From Portunus trituberculatus (Eukaryota > Arthropoda > Malacostraca > Decapoda > Portunidae), in the NCBI RefSeq assembly GCF_017591435.1, contig NC_059292.1, positions 23,134,204 through 23,198,203 of the forward strand: a stretch of 64,000 nt of DNA. The letters are read 5' to 3'. Below, piece by piece: positions 32,966 to 45,428 of this stretch (its first letter is position 1; every line of letters begins with the position of its first letter). The position numbers were made by a program, and so were the translations under genes. The notes beneath the pieces are model-generated. The model was not told where the DNA came from. It saw only the letters and a program-made list of their open reading frames with translations, and searched no databases.

Positions 32966-32996
<31 letters not shown>

Positions 32997-33011
32997 AGAT
33001 TAGAAAATTTG

Positions 33012-33050
<39 letters not shown>

Positions 33051-33162
33051 CGAATGTTACAAGGTGGGACGCATGTAACTTATCTTTCGAGAGGAGAGGG
33101 GGATGGAGGGAAGGGAGATGGGGAGGGAGGAAAGGGAGATGGGGAGGAGGAAAGGAGATGGG

Positions 33163-33222
<60 letters not shown>

Positions 33223-33394
33223 GAACAGTCTATGCCATTGGGTAATTTTAGACACAAGGCGGGATGCATGTAGCTTATCTTTAGTGATTGGTGGAGACAA
33301 GGATGGTGGGAGGAGCACTAGGATTTCAAAGACAGCATACGGCATGTGTAGTTGGTATCCAACACACTATACGGGACAACTGAACTGAAGAAAG
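32770..33394. repeat. (GA)n/(TG)n tracts with a repeated 30-bp motif
   Basis: TTTTAGACACAAGCGGGACG and variants occur at about 32937, 33060 (partial) and 33245, each next to an expanded (GA)n tract. GGAGATGGGGAGGAGGAAAG repeats lie at 33115-33165. Open frames here are repeat translations. Confidence 0.8.
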
Positions 33395-33494
33395 CTCAGA
33401 AAAGAAATATGACGCCTACGTAGGCATCACTGTATTTGCTACTGGCGCTTCATGACGCCTACATAGGCGTCACCGTATTGAAGGGGTTAAAGGC
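33395..33494. mobile_element. TTAA-type terminus with subterminal palindromes
   Basis: It ends GTATTGAAGGGGTTAA at 33494 and carries two copies of a palindrome (GACGCCTACGTAGGCGTC type, one mismatch each) at about 33411 and 33453. The same terminus in reverse is at 6593. A host array of AGGCTATTTGAGGGT type resumes after the TTAA. The partner end was not identified. Confidence 0.6.
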
Positions 33495-33710
33495 TATTTG
33501 AGGGTGGATTAGGGTGTTTAAGACTGTTTTTGGCTGTTTTAAGTCAATTTTAGGGTGTTTTAAAATTTTGGCTCCTGAAGTGATGAAGTACATGCCCACA
33601 CCATCGCTCCATCAGTGCTTCATCTACTCGCTTTGTGTGTTTTTTGTGATTCAGTGACAAACTGACTAACTGTTTTCAGGGACACTGGGTATGGTGGCTT
33701 CGGGGGAGGG

Positions 33711-33950
33711 GTGGTGGCCGGTGGGCAGTGTGTTACTGACCAGTGTGGTGTAATGGTGTTGTCATTGTCACCCTTGAGGGATTCTAAGGGTGAGCTGACT
33801 CTGTTAGATGAATTACAGGATTCTGAGGACAATGAGAGTCAATCAGAAGGCCTCATTAGTGACTCACATGAGGAATATTTGCCAGAAAAGGACAGTGAGG
33901 CCAGGAGCTCCCAGGAAGAAAGTGATGGAAGTGGTGAGGATGACAATTAA
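33711..33950 (+). CDS. Acidic, Ser-rich hypothetical fragment
   Basis: A plus-strand frame with LRDSKGELTLLDELQDSEDN and then a strongly acidic tail (SSQEESDGSGEDDN) ends at a TAA. A GTTTTCAG acceptor-like sequence at about 33674 precedes it. Acidic N-terminal regions like this are common in piggyBac-derived proteins, and a piggyBac-like N-terminal fragment follows at 34.5-34.9 kb, so it may be from the same or a related element. No catalytic domain is present. Confidence 0.35.
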   Translation: MVAGGQCVTDQCGVMVLSLSPLRDSKGELTLLDELQDSEDNESQSEGLISDSHEEYLPEKDSEARSSQEESDGSGEDDN

Positions 33951-33974
33951 GGGAGATGGAAAGCATATATGTTG

Positions 33975-34141
33975 ATTTAGAAGAGTGGGCACTGTCCCCA
34001 AGAGACCATCCCGAGTGCTCGCCTTGATTCCCGGCTCCCACTTCACAGCTCCTCCACCCAGCTGATTTGACGTCACATATATAAAACCATGCTATTGGTC
34101 AGAGAGAGAGAGAGAATATGAAAATGCATAAGGAGAGAGAG

Positions 34142-34191
<50 letters not shown>

Positions 34192-34560
34192 GAAACGCAT
34201 TAGGAGAGGGAGAGAGAGAGAATATGAAAACGAATAAGGAGAGAGAGAGAGAGAGAATATGATAACAAATAAGGAAAGAGAGAATATGAAAACGAATAAG
34301 GAAGGAGATAGAGAGAGAGAGAAAGAGAGAATATGGTAACGAATAAGGCAGCGTTTCTCAATCTTTTTACCCTTGCGTAACCCTTCAAATACATGACATG
34401 TCTCAAGGAACCCCTACACAAAAACAAAATTATATACCATATATTTCTCTTTTAATGTGATGTCAAATCCGCTGGGTGGAGGAACTGCTAAAGGGGAGCC
34501 GGGAATCGAGGCGAGCGCAAGGGATGGTTTCTCGGGGACAGTGCCGAAGAGTGTATGGTT
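33975..34560. repeat. Imperfect inverted repeat (~95-bp arms) around (GA)n tracts
   Basis: GCACTGTCCCCAAGAGACCA and following bases, to the CACCCAGCTGATTTGACGTC end (33988-34073), return inverted at 34457-34550. I estimate about 85% identity by eye. The ~380-bp spacer is filled by (GA)n tracts alternating with AATATG(A/G)(A/T)AACG. Confidence 0.8.
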
Positions 34561-34870
34561 TTAAATGTGGACATGGAAGTGTGGAGGATGAGGAGCGGCC
34601 AGGCAGTCCTGCACTGCATGCTTCCCTCCATACTTTCTCTGTCTTATCTGATCCCTTTGCTGACCAGCGTCCCGGTACTGGTCCGGTCCTGACTGAGGAT
34701 TTTTGTGGCTTTGATCCTGATGTACCAAGGAATGACATGAGAGGTTTGCACTGCTTCTAGCTCTTCATGTCAGATGAGGTGGTACAGTCGCTGTGTGCGT
34801 GGACCAGTGTCCCGGCAGCCAAGCGTTTTGTGGACAACCCAAAAATAAATTAGAAAAAGTTTATGGCAAA
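34476..34870 (+). pseudogene. piggyBac-like transposase N-terminal fragment
   Basis: The frame includes PVLTEDFCGFDPDVPRNDM; after a frame break at about 34755 comes LFMSDEVVQSLCVWTSV and AAKRFVDNPK. These match the region just before the DDE domain in piggyBac-type proteins (the FF.DE.....I...TN.YA pattern). A TAG follows NPKIN. No DDE part lies downstream. The N-terminal part of the frame overlaps the inverted repeat arm. It is truncated and broken; family assignment rests on the conserved pattern. Confidence 0.55.
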
Positions 34871-35100
34871 AAAGTGACTTCATGTCACAAGGGATGAAAT
34901 GAATGTCTTCCTACGTCATCACCCCCAACAGAACACGGTGCGGGGGGTGGGGGTTGTGCAGTGTGGGGGTGGCGGAGTCGCTGACAAAGGGTTCATGATA
35001 GATGTGCCATTTTGTAAGGTTTTCACACATAAATATCTTTTTTTATTTATTAATTTTTTATTAGTACCCAGCATGTAGCTAATACGTGCATTTCCATTGT

Positions 35101-35882
<782 letters not shown>

Positions 35883-35900
35883 GAAGCATGTAGAATAATC

Positions 35901-36735
<835 letters not shown>

Positions 36736-37400
36736 ACAGTTTGGAGGGCATATTAAGACACCTTGGTATGGTTTGACGGCAATTTAAGACAGTTTGCCAG
36801 GTTTTGAGGCCATTTGAAGACTGCTTGGCAGGTTTTGAGGGCAGATTAAGACAGTTTGTTATGCTTTGAGGGCAATTTAAGACAGTTTGGCAGGGTTTGA
36901 GGACACTGTAAGACAGTTTGGCATGTTTTGATGGCATTTTAAGACAGTTTGGCATGTTTTAAGGGTATTTTAAGAAGACATGTTTTGAGTTTGAGATCTA
37001 TTTGAGGCAGTTTGACATGTTTGAGGGCAATTTAAGACAGTTTGGCATATTTTGAGGGTATTTTGAGACAGTTTGACATATTTTATGGCCATATTGAGAC
37101 AGTTTGGCATGTTTTGAGAGCATATTGAGACAGTTTGACATGTTTTGAGGGCATTTTAAGACAGTTTGGAGGGCATATTGAGACAGTTTGGTATGTTTTG
37201 AGGGTATATTAAGACAATTTTGGAGGTTTGGAGGGCATATTAAGGCAGTTTGTTATGTTTTGAGGGTTTTGAGGACATTTTAAAATAGTTTGGCATGTTT
37301 TGAAAATATTTTAAGGCAGTTTGGCATGTTCTAAGGGTATATTAAGATAGTTTGACATGTTTTCAGGGCATATTGAGAGTTTGGCAGATTTTGAGGGCAA

Positions 37401-38300
37401 TTTAAGAAAGTTTGGCAGGTTTTGATGGCATTTTAAGACAGTTTGGCAGGTTTTGATGGCATTTTAAGACAGTTTGGCAGGTTTTGATGGCATTTTAAGA
37501 CAGTTTGGCAGGCATTTTAAGACAGTTTGGTTTTGATGGCATTTTAAGACAGTTTGGCAGGTTTTGATGGCATTTTAAGACAGTTTGGCAGGTTTTGATG
37601 GCATTTTAAGACAGTTTGGCAGGTTTTGATGGCATTTTAAGACAGTTTGGCAGGTTTTGATGGCATTTTAAGACAGTTTGGCAGGTTTTGATGGCATTTT
37701 AAGACAGTTTGGCAGGTTTTGATGGCATTTAAGACAGTTTGGCAGGTTTTGATGGCATTTAAGACAGTTTGGCAGGTTTTGATGGCATTTTAAGACAGTT
37801 TGGCAGGTTTTGATGGCATTTTAAGACAGTTTGGCAGGTTTTGATGGCATTTTAAGACAGTTTGGCAGGTTTTGATGGCATTTAAGACAGTTTGGCAGGT
37901 TTTGATGGCATTTTAAGACAGTTTGGCAGGTTTTGATGGCATTTTAAGACAGTTTGGCAGGTTTTGATGGCATTTTAAGACAGTTTGGCAGGTTTTGATG
38001 GCATTTAAGACAGTTTGGCAGGTTTTGATGGCATTTAAGACAGTTTGGCATTTTGATGGCATTTTAAGACAGTTTGGCAGGTTTTGATGGCATTTTAAGA
38101 CAGTTTGGCAGGTTTTGATGGCATTTTAAGACAGTTTGACAGGTTTTGATGGCATTCTAAGACAGTTTGGCAGGTTTTGATGGCATTTTAAGACAGTTTG
38201 GCAGGTTTTGATGGCATTTTAAGACAGTTTGGCAGGTTTTGATGGCATTTTAAGACAGCATTTTGGCATTTTAAGACAGTTTATCATGTTTTGAGGACAT
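37401..38300 (+). repeat. 31-bp minisatellite, homogenised core (~28 copies)
   Basis: Nearly identical units, CAGGTTTTGATGGCATTTTA followed by AGACAGTTTGG. Only occasional single-T losses and two internal truncations (about 37508 and 38049) occur. The variant (CAGG, GATGG) differs from the surrounding older units (CATG, GAGGG). Confidence 0.95.
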
Positions 38301-38301
38301 T

Positions 38302-38820
<519 letters not shown>

Positions 38821-38915
38821 AATGGGAAGCCAGAAATCCTTATCCTGTAAAGAATCAACACCATGTTGCAACACGTGACCACATGCTTGTCACTCTCAGT
38901 ATCAATGCATCAGTG

Positions 38916-39338
38916 ATGGAGGGTAGTCAGTCACCTCCTCCACCTCCTCCTATATCTACTTCACCACCATCATTGCCTCCTCCTGCACCCTCTCACCCTC
39001 CATCACCACACCCTTCAACAATTTGACCTACACCTAAGTCCTCTTCTGCCTCCTCACCTTTACTACTCGTCTCCTCACCCTCAATTTGTTTTGGTGTCGA
39101 TCCTTTGTCTCTTTGTGTCACTCCCTCCTTACCTGCTGTACTTCTGCATTCCCACCTCGCCGATCTGTCTCCACCTTCTTCTCTTGTAGTATCTCCCCCT
39201 TCCGTTATTTCTTCTTCTCCTTCTGTTTCTAGCTTTGTAAATTATATGGAGGAACACTTCCTAACCTCTTTCGAGGAGTCCGAGGAGGAATTATTCTCTG
39301 AGGAGGAATATATTTGTCAGGTCCCTGGTACCCCGTAG
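38916..39338 (+). CDS. Pro/Ser-rich then acidic hypothetical protein, one internal stop
   Basis: ATG at 38916 opens a Pro-rich frame (MEGSQSPPPPPP). A TGA at 39024-39026 interrupts it, and the same frame continues to a TAG after VPGTP. The C-terminal part is acidic (FEESEEELFSEEEY). A AATG|GTAAGT donor-like site follows the stop at about 39350. The TTAA terminus 600 bp upstream suggests it could be the N-terminal exon of a TTAA-type element, but there is no recognisable domain. It may equally be a host exon. Confidence 0.35.
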
Positions 39339-39699
39339 GAGTAAATGGTAAGTGTTGTCTAAATTATTATTTTATTTCCGTAATCCTAGTCTAACAGTAA
39401 GCTCTATTACAACTGAAAAGAGAGAATGAAAACTTGTATACGGGAATGAACTGGAGCAGAACAAAACAAACTCTGGCAACACTAGTGCGATGACACGTGC
39501 TGGCCCACAGGGTAGTAAAGGTCGGGGGGAGTGAAGGGAGGAATCGGAGGAGTCATCAAACGGGTGCAAGAAAGCTGCATCTGCAAACTCTGCAATAAAA
39601 GAGATCACATGTAAACATATCTTATGAAGTGTGTGTGTGTGTGTGTGGAAAGAGAGAGAGAGAGAGAGTGTGTTTGTGTGTGGGGAGTGTGTGTGTGTG

Positions 39700-40180
39700 T
39701 GTATTTACCTAGTTGTAGTTTTACAGGGCCTGGGCTTTATGCTCGTGTGGCCCCGTCTCCATATCTACACTCATCAAATCTTACATTAAAAGTGTGCACA
39801 CTCGTTGCAGACACTACTTCTTCATCTAAGCTGTTCCACGTCTCAATACATCTCTGCGGGAAACTATATTTTTTAATATCTCTCAGACATCTTCCTTTTC
39901 TCAGCTTTTTACTATGCGATCTTGTGCTTCGGATGTCATATTCTTCTCTCAGGATCAGTTTCTCATTATCCACTTGGTCCATTCTGTTGATCAATTTATA
40001 AACTTGTATCAGGTCTCCTCTCTCCCTTCTTTGTTCCAGGGTTGGTAGATCTATAGCCTTTAGTCTCTCCTCATATGTCATCCCTTCAAATTCTGGAACC
40101 ATTCTTGTAGCTATTTTTTGTAGCCTCTCCAATTTCCTTATGTGCTTTTTTTTCTGAGGGGTCCACACTACTCCTGTGTG
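39700..40180 (-). pseudogene. LINE RT C-terminal fragment flanked by (TG)n on both sides
   Basis: Minus-strand frame: GVVWTPQKKKHIRKLERLQ, LPTLEQRRERGDLIQVYKL and FPQRCIETWNSLDEEVV, ending at CTAGGTAAATACACAC with a (CA)n tail. The 5' truncation, where related copies read EYAGVVW, passes directly into another (TG)n tract at about 40175. It is the same family as the 19.6-22.0 kb fragments. Catalytic parts are absent. Confidence 0.88.
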
Positions 40181-40334
40181 TGTGTGTGTGTGTGTGTGTG
40201 TTCTTTTGTACAAACATTCATGTGGTTATATATAGTATATTCAAGAAACACTCATTCACTTTACCTTGTGAAATAATGGAAGATGATCTGTTTGATGGCA
40301 ATAAAAGATACACCAATATCTGCCTGAAGGATAG

Positions 40335-40810
40335 AGTCCTCTCTCCCCGCTCCCTGCGATAAGGAGAGAAGGGAAGATATTTTTAGGTGCACAGAGTTGC
40401 CCTCCCTCACACCCGACACTCATATTTCGTGTAAAATCAGTATACAGTGAATCTTACAAGACGTAATACTCTTTTTGTCAGTATAATGTAAAGTTATATT
40501 TACCTTGCAACTGGTAGCTCTGTAGAATTCTTATGTAGAACTCTGTACTAGATCATCTTGCCTATACACCACGTACTGTTTGCTTGAAGGAGACAGGCCT
40601 CCCTCTCCCTCGCTGCCCCTGTGATAAGGAAAGAAGATAATGTAGGCACACAGCTGCCCAGCCTCACATCCAAACATTTACCCAGTCATATTTTGTGTAA
40701 AATCAGTATTCAGTGAATCTTACAAGTAATAATTATTTTGTTAGTATAACGTAAAGTTATATTTATCTTGCAATTGGTAGAATGTAGAGCTCCGTACTAG
40801 GTCATCTTGC
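40335..40810. repeat. Diverged ~235-bp tandem duplication
   Basis: GATAAGGA(G/A)AGAAG, GTGTAAAATCAGTAT, CAGTGAATCTTACAAG and TAAAGTTATATTTA occur in the same order in 40345-40560 and 40583-40810. It lies just 3' of the piggyBac-like pseudogene. Confidence 0.8.
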
Positions 40811-40867
40811 CATATGTTGCTCCTTATACATGTATCACTAGATTTAATCAGTTCTCTTTCCCACTTA

Positions 40868-42259
40868 TTAGTATGTCTTGAGGGTGTGATATTTCTTGCG
40901 TTTCTGTTCTCTCCTCTGCGTTGTTTTGCAAACTATACATTCCCTCTGTCCCTTCTTATGTGGCCTTCCTGGTGCTGGAGGAACATGTACAGGGAAATGA
41001 GTTTCCAGTCCTACAGCTTGCAGGCACCCCAGTCCTTCCTGAGCTGCACGGCTCTGTCTACCTGGACGTGAATGTGTAGGCACTTGTGTAGCAAATCTTT
41101 CCAGCATTTGTTTTATGACTTTCATACTGAATACTCTTAGAGATGACTTGTTGCCTGTTTTGATCATGTAAATGTTGCATGCATTCAACATCCAAATATC
41201 TATCATGTGGAAAAATACTTTCCTATACCACTTGACACTTATTCTTAGGCTGTCCACTGTACCTAGCTGCATATCAGCTTTATCAACGAGTCTCATGTTG
41301 ATGTTATAATCGGCGACAATATCAGGTTTGAAGATAGGCTCATTTGTTCTCCTGTGAACCTGCTGGGTATCTTTCATCTGGCCAGTGTGGATAGTAGAAA
41401 GAAGATGCACTGCTCTTTTATGGTGCCATTTCATTACTATCATATCATGTCTTGAATCTGATTACATCACCTTTTTTTGTTACTCCAAAGTTTGGCATAT
41501 ATTTTCTCTTTGATCTGACAGTGCCCACTGCACCAGTATTATTATCGTGTAAATACCTTGCCAGCTGAGGACTCGTATACCAATTATCAGTACACAATAC
41601 ATGGCCTTTTCCCAGGTAATCTTTCAGGAGTACATCTACTACTGAGCCAGAGAATCCACAAGGATTGTTTTTAGTCAATCATCAATGTCACTGCCAGAAT
41701 GGATGCAAAAATCCAGCACAATTCTGGTTTCGCAATCACATAGCACATACAATTTGATTCCAAAGCGATGTTGCTTTGATGGTATATATTGTTTGAAAGC
41801 TAATCTTCCCTTGAATAGCATTAGTGATTCATCTATAACAAGATTCTGAAATGGGTTGAAGTAAGACTTGAATTTATCTGTAAGACTTTGCAGCACTGGT
41901 CTTATTTTCCAAAGTGGATCAGCAGTTTCTTCACTAGAAAAGTGAAATCTTAGAATATTACTGTAACTGTCTCTTGTGATTTGTCTTGCAAAAAATGGCA
42001 TTTATAACATCTCAGCCTTGCTCCAGTAATCATGTCTATCAGCCTTTTTAGAATGAGGCATTAGCATAGTCACAGCTATGAACGTCAAAAGTTCATCTCT
42101 CGTGATATGTAGCCATTCTTTCTCGTGCGAGCGAGGGGTTACATCAGATGTTTCAGCATACCGGGAATGATATGCGTTGGTTTCAGTCACTATGTGATCC
42201 AGTAATTCATTATTGAGCAATGCCAAGAAATAATGACACAGCCTCGTGCCAATCTTCAA
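40868..42259 (-). pseudogene. piggyBac (PGBD-like) transposase, one stop and two frameshifts
   Basis: Minus-strand pieces in order: ELLTFIAVTMLM (DDE_Tnp_1_7 start), a TAA at 42002-42004, then NLVIDESLMLFKGRLAFKQY (first catalytic Asp), a frameshift near 41677, VLCTDNWYTSPQLARYL (second Asp), a frameshift near 41444, and INMRLVDKADMQLG (third Asp). All three expected Asp residues survive. The C-terminal Cys-rich region begins CIVCK but its later cysteines are lost. About 460 residues are covered; the extreme N-terminus was not found. Lesions are few, so the copy is fairly young. The enzyme family cuts and inserts at TTAA. Confidence 0.9.
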
Positions 42260-42624
42260 ATGTCAATAAAATTAATAATGAAAATGCACAAGACCAAATG
42301 GTCGCTAAAAGAGTAAGAAGTAAGAATTTAAAATAACTGACAAGAATCAGAAGACTGAGAAGATATTCATTCTAATTACTGAGTAATTTACCTTTGCAAA
42401 TGTCTTCAAAAAGCTTCTAGAATTGCTCCTATTTCACAAACGTTCTCAGAAGGACTCACAGCATCCCCCAAAACAAAGCCTCCCATCTGATAACGCTCAC
42501 CATCCACCAACTCATCCTAGTGTCCAGTGCAGTAATCACTATAAGTAGTAGTATCGGTATCGGCCCAATTAGGTGGTATTGGTATCGTTATCGTAATTGG
42601 CCAAAATTTTGGTATCAGTACATC
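42260..42624. other. Non-coding; possible transposon end
   Basis: 42535-42615 has repeated GGTATCG(T/G)TATCG and TTGGTATCAGTACATC, a pattern often seen at ends of hAT-type elements. A TTAA lies exactly where the 31-bp minisatellite resumes. No paired end was found. Confidence 0.35.
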
Positions 42625-42852
42625 TTTAATTTGAGACAGATTTGGCATGTTATGAAGGCATTTTAAGGCAGTTTGTCATGTTTTGAGGACATTTTAAGAT
42701 GGTTTGGTATGTTTTGAGGGCATTTTAAGATAGTTTGCCAGGTTTTGAGGAGATTATAAGACAGTTTGATATGTTTTGATAGGATTTTAAGACAGTTTTG
42801 CATGTTTTGAGGTCAGTTAAAAAAGTTTGACATGTTTTAACGGCATTTGAGT
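42625..42852 (+). repeat. 31-bp minisatellite, degenerate
   Basis: This continues the 36.5-38.3 kb array after the insertions. Confidence 0.85.
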
Positions 42853-43087
42853 TGCGTTCAGTTCAGTTTACAAAATAGTGAAGGTGACTCAATGTAAACA
42901 GTGCACCCCTCATTACAGGAAAGTCAAGTCCCTGAATGCTGCCAAGGAGACACACTGCTGCTGGAACACTGCACCAACAAGCCAAGCCACAACACAACAC
43001 AAGCCTTCTACAACACCTGCAGCCATCAGCAGCACCCAGAGTACAAGACAACACCTGGAGCCATGAAGAATAGTTAGGATAGATTAG
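42853..43087 (+). other. Unique island inside the minisatellite; exon-like
   Basis: About 235 bp of higher-complexity sequence, with CCCTCATTACAG as an acceptor-like site at about 42918 and an open frame to a TGA after RQHLEP. Composition is Thr/Gln/Ser-rich without a known domain. It could be an exon or an unidentified insertion. Confidence 0.3.
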
Positions 43088-43260
43088 CAGTTTGGCATTT
43101 TTATTTTAAGGACATTTTAAGACAAGTTTGGCATGTTTTTATGGTATTTTAAGACTCTTTGGCATATTTTTATGGTATTTTAAGACCATTTGGCATGTTT
43201 TTATGGTATTTTAAGATCATTTGGCATGTTTTTGAGGGCATTTGAAGAAAGTTTGGCTAT
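43088..43260 (+). repeat. 31-bp minisatellite, degenerate
   Basis: Five units with TTTGGCATGTTTTTATGGTA-type variants. Confidence 0.85.
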
Positions 43261-43281
43261 GGTAATACCCTTTTATTGACA

Positions 43282-43494
43282 TTAACCCCTTCAATACCAT
43301 GACACATTTCCATATTCCTTGTGGTGACTATTTGGTGATTTTGTACAGCTTCACAAAGTCATGTGGGGGTGAAAATTGTGAAGACTTTGGCCATTAATCT
43401 TGTGACCTTCATAGACCTTCGATAATGTCAATAAAATGGTCTAATGGTGCACAAATCTCAAGGTAAAAATGTGTCCCAGTGCTGAAGGGGTTAA
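43282..43494. mobile_element. Complete TTAA-flanked MITE (213 bp)
   Basis: It starts TTAACCCCTTCAATACC and ends with the inverted counterpart GCTGAAGGGGTTAA. The ends pair over about 28 bp (TTAACCCCTTCA, then GACACATTT in both) with a few mismatches. TTAA at both ends fits piggyBac-type mobilisation. It sits within a related satellite copy (CATTTTATTGACAT before, GAAGGGTGTATGG after). Its right half is the 120-bp satellite unit. Confidence 0.85.
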
Positions 43495-43734
43495 GAAGGG
43501 TGTATGGAGGTGACAAGATTAATGGGCATAGTCTTCACTATTTCAATCCCCCACATGAGTTTGTGAAGCAAGTGTTGGATTCTCTGGACAAAGATGCAGT
43601 GTGCTTGTTAAGAGATTGACTCAGCACTCACTCACTCCTTCACTTACTGAACTCAGAGGGAATGAAGAATGTGCATTGTTGCTGCTTGTGTGTCAGACAA
43701 AGGCCTGTATTCACAAACACTTTCGTGTCTCAGC

Positions 43735-44078
43735 AACACGCCTTCCAAGGCCACAGAGATCACTGGCAGGGTTTTCATGAGTGTTTCTCCACTTAATATT
43801 GTAGAAATGTCACTCTGCCTCAGGAACCATAAAAATACCCTTATTCTCTCACCATCACTGTTTTCCAAGGCCACACAGATGACTGGCAGCATTTTCAAGA
43901 CTGTTTCTCCACTTAATAATACAGAAATCTTGTCATTCTGCCTTTAGAACTGTATAAACATTCTTCAAAACTCTTTATTCTCTCTATAACAATTTTCCAA
44001 GGCCACAGAGATGACTGGCAGGGTTTTCAAGACTGTTTCTCCAGTTAATAATACAGAAATCTTGTCATTCTGCCTTTA
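43735..44078 (+). repeat. ~125-bp tandem repeat, three units
   Basis: TTCCAAGGCCACAGAGAT(C/G)AC and then TGGCAGGGTTTTCA and GTTTCTCCACTTAATA recur at about 43743, 43862 and 43991. Confidence 0.88.
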
Positions 44079-44079
44079 C

Positions 44080-44446
<367 letters not shown>

Positions 44447-44454
44447 TGGCAATG

Positions 44455-45428
44455 AAAAGATCTAATGGTACACAAATCTCAAGGTAAAAATGTGTCCCAG
44501 TACTGAAGGGGTTAAATAGTGAAGACTGTGGCCATTAATCTTGTCACCTCCATAGACCCTTGCTAATGTCAATAAAATGGTCTAATGGTACACAAATCTC
44601 AAGGTAAAAAATGTGTCCCAGTACTGAAGGGGTAAAAATAGTGAAGATTATGGCCATTAATCTTCTGCCTTCAATAGATCTTTCCAAGTGTCAATAAAAT
44701 GGTCTAATGGTACGCAGATCTCAAGGTAAAAATATGTCCCAGTACTGAAGGGGTTAAAATAGTGAAGACTGTTGCCATTATTCTTCTGCCCTCTATAGAC
44801 CTTTCCTAATGTCAATAAAATGTCTAATTGTACACAAATTTCAAGGTAAAAATGTGTGTCAATGTTGAAGGGGGTTAAAATAGTGATGAATGTGGCCATT
44901 AGTCTTGTGACATCTATAGATCTTATCTACTGTCAATGAAATGGTCTATGGTACACAAAATCCCAAGATGTCCTAGTATTAAAGGGGTTAAAATAATGAA
45001 GAATGTGGCCGTTAATTTTCTGACCTCTGTAGACCTTTCCTAATGTCAATAAAATGGTCTAATGGTATAGAAATGTCAAGGTAAAAATGTGTCCCAGTAC
45101 TGAAGGGGTTAAAATAGTGAAGACTGTGACCATTAATCTTCCGATGTCTATAAACTTTTCCTAATATCAATAAAATGGTTTAATGGTACACAGATCTCAG
45201 GGTAAAAATGTGTCCCAATACTGAAAGGGTTGAAATAGTGAAGACTGTGGCCATTAATCTTGTGATCTCCATACACCTCTCCATTTTATTGATATTAGCA
45301 AGGGTCTATGGTGGTCAAAGGATTAATGGCCACAGCCTTCACTATTTTAATCAATTCAGTACTGGGACACATTTTTACCTTGAGATTTGTGTACCATTAG
45401 ACCATTTTAATGACATTAGCAAGGGTGT
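44455..45428. repeat. ~120-bp satellite array with terminal inversion
   Basis: About seven forward units (GTACTGAAGGGGTTAAA borders) up to about 45270, then one inverted unit (45283-45428, with TTCAGTACTGGGACAC). The LINE at 45429 interrupts the inverted unit after CAAGGGTGTA. Confidence 0.9.

Noticed and set aside
37401..38300. CRISPR-like array
   Set aside because: The 31-bp units are contiguous with no unique spacers, and the setting is eukaryotic; it is a minisatellite.
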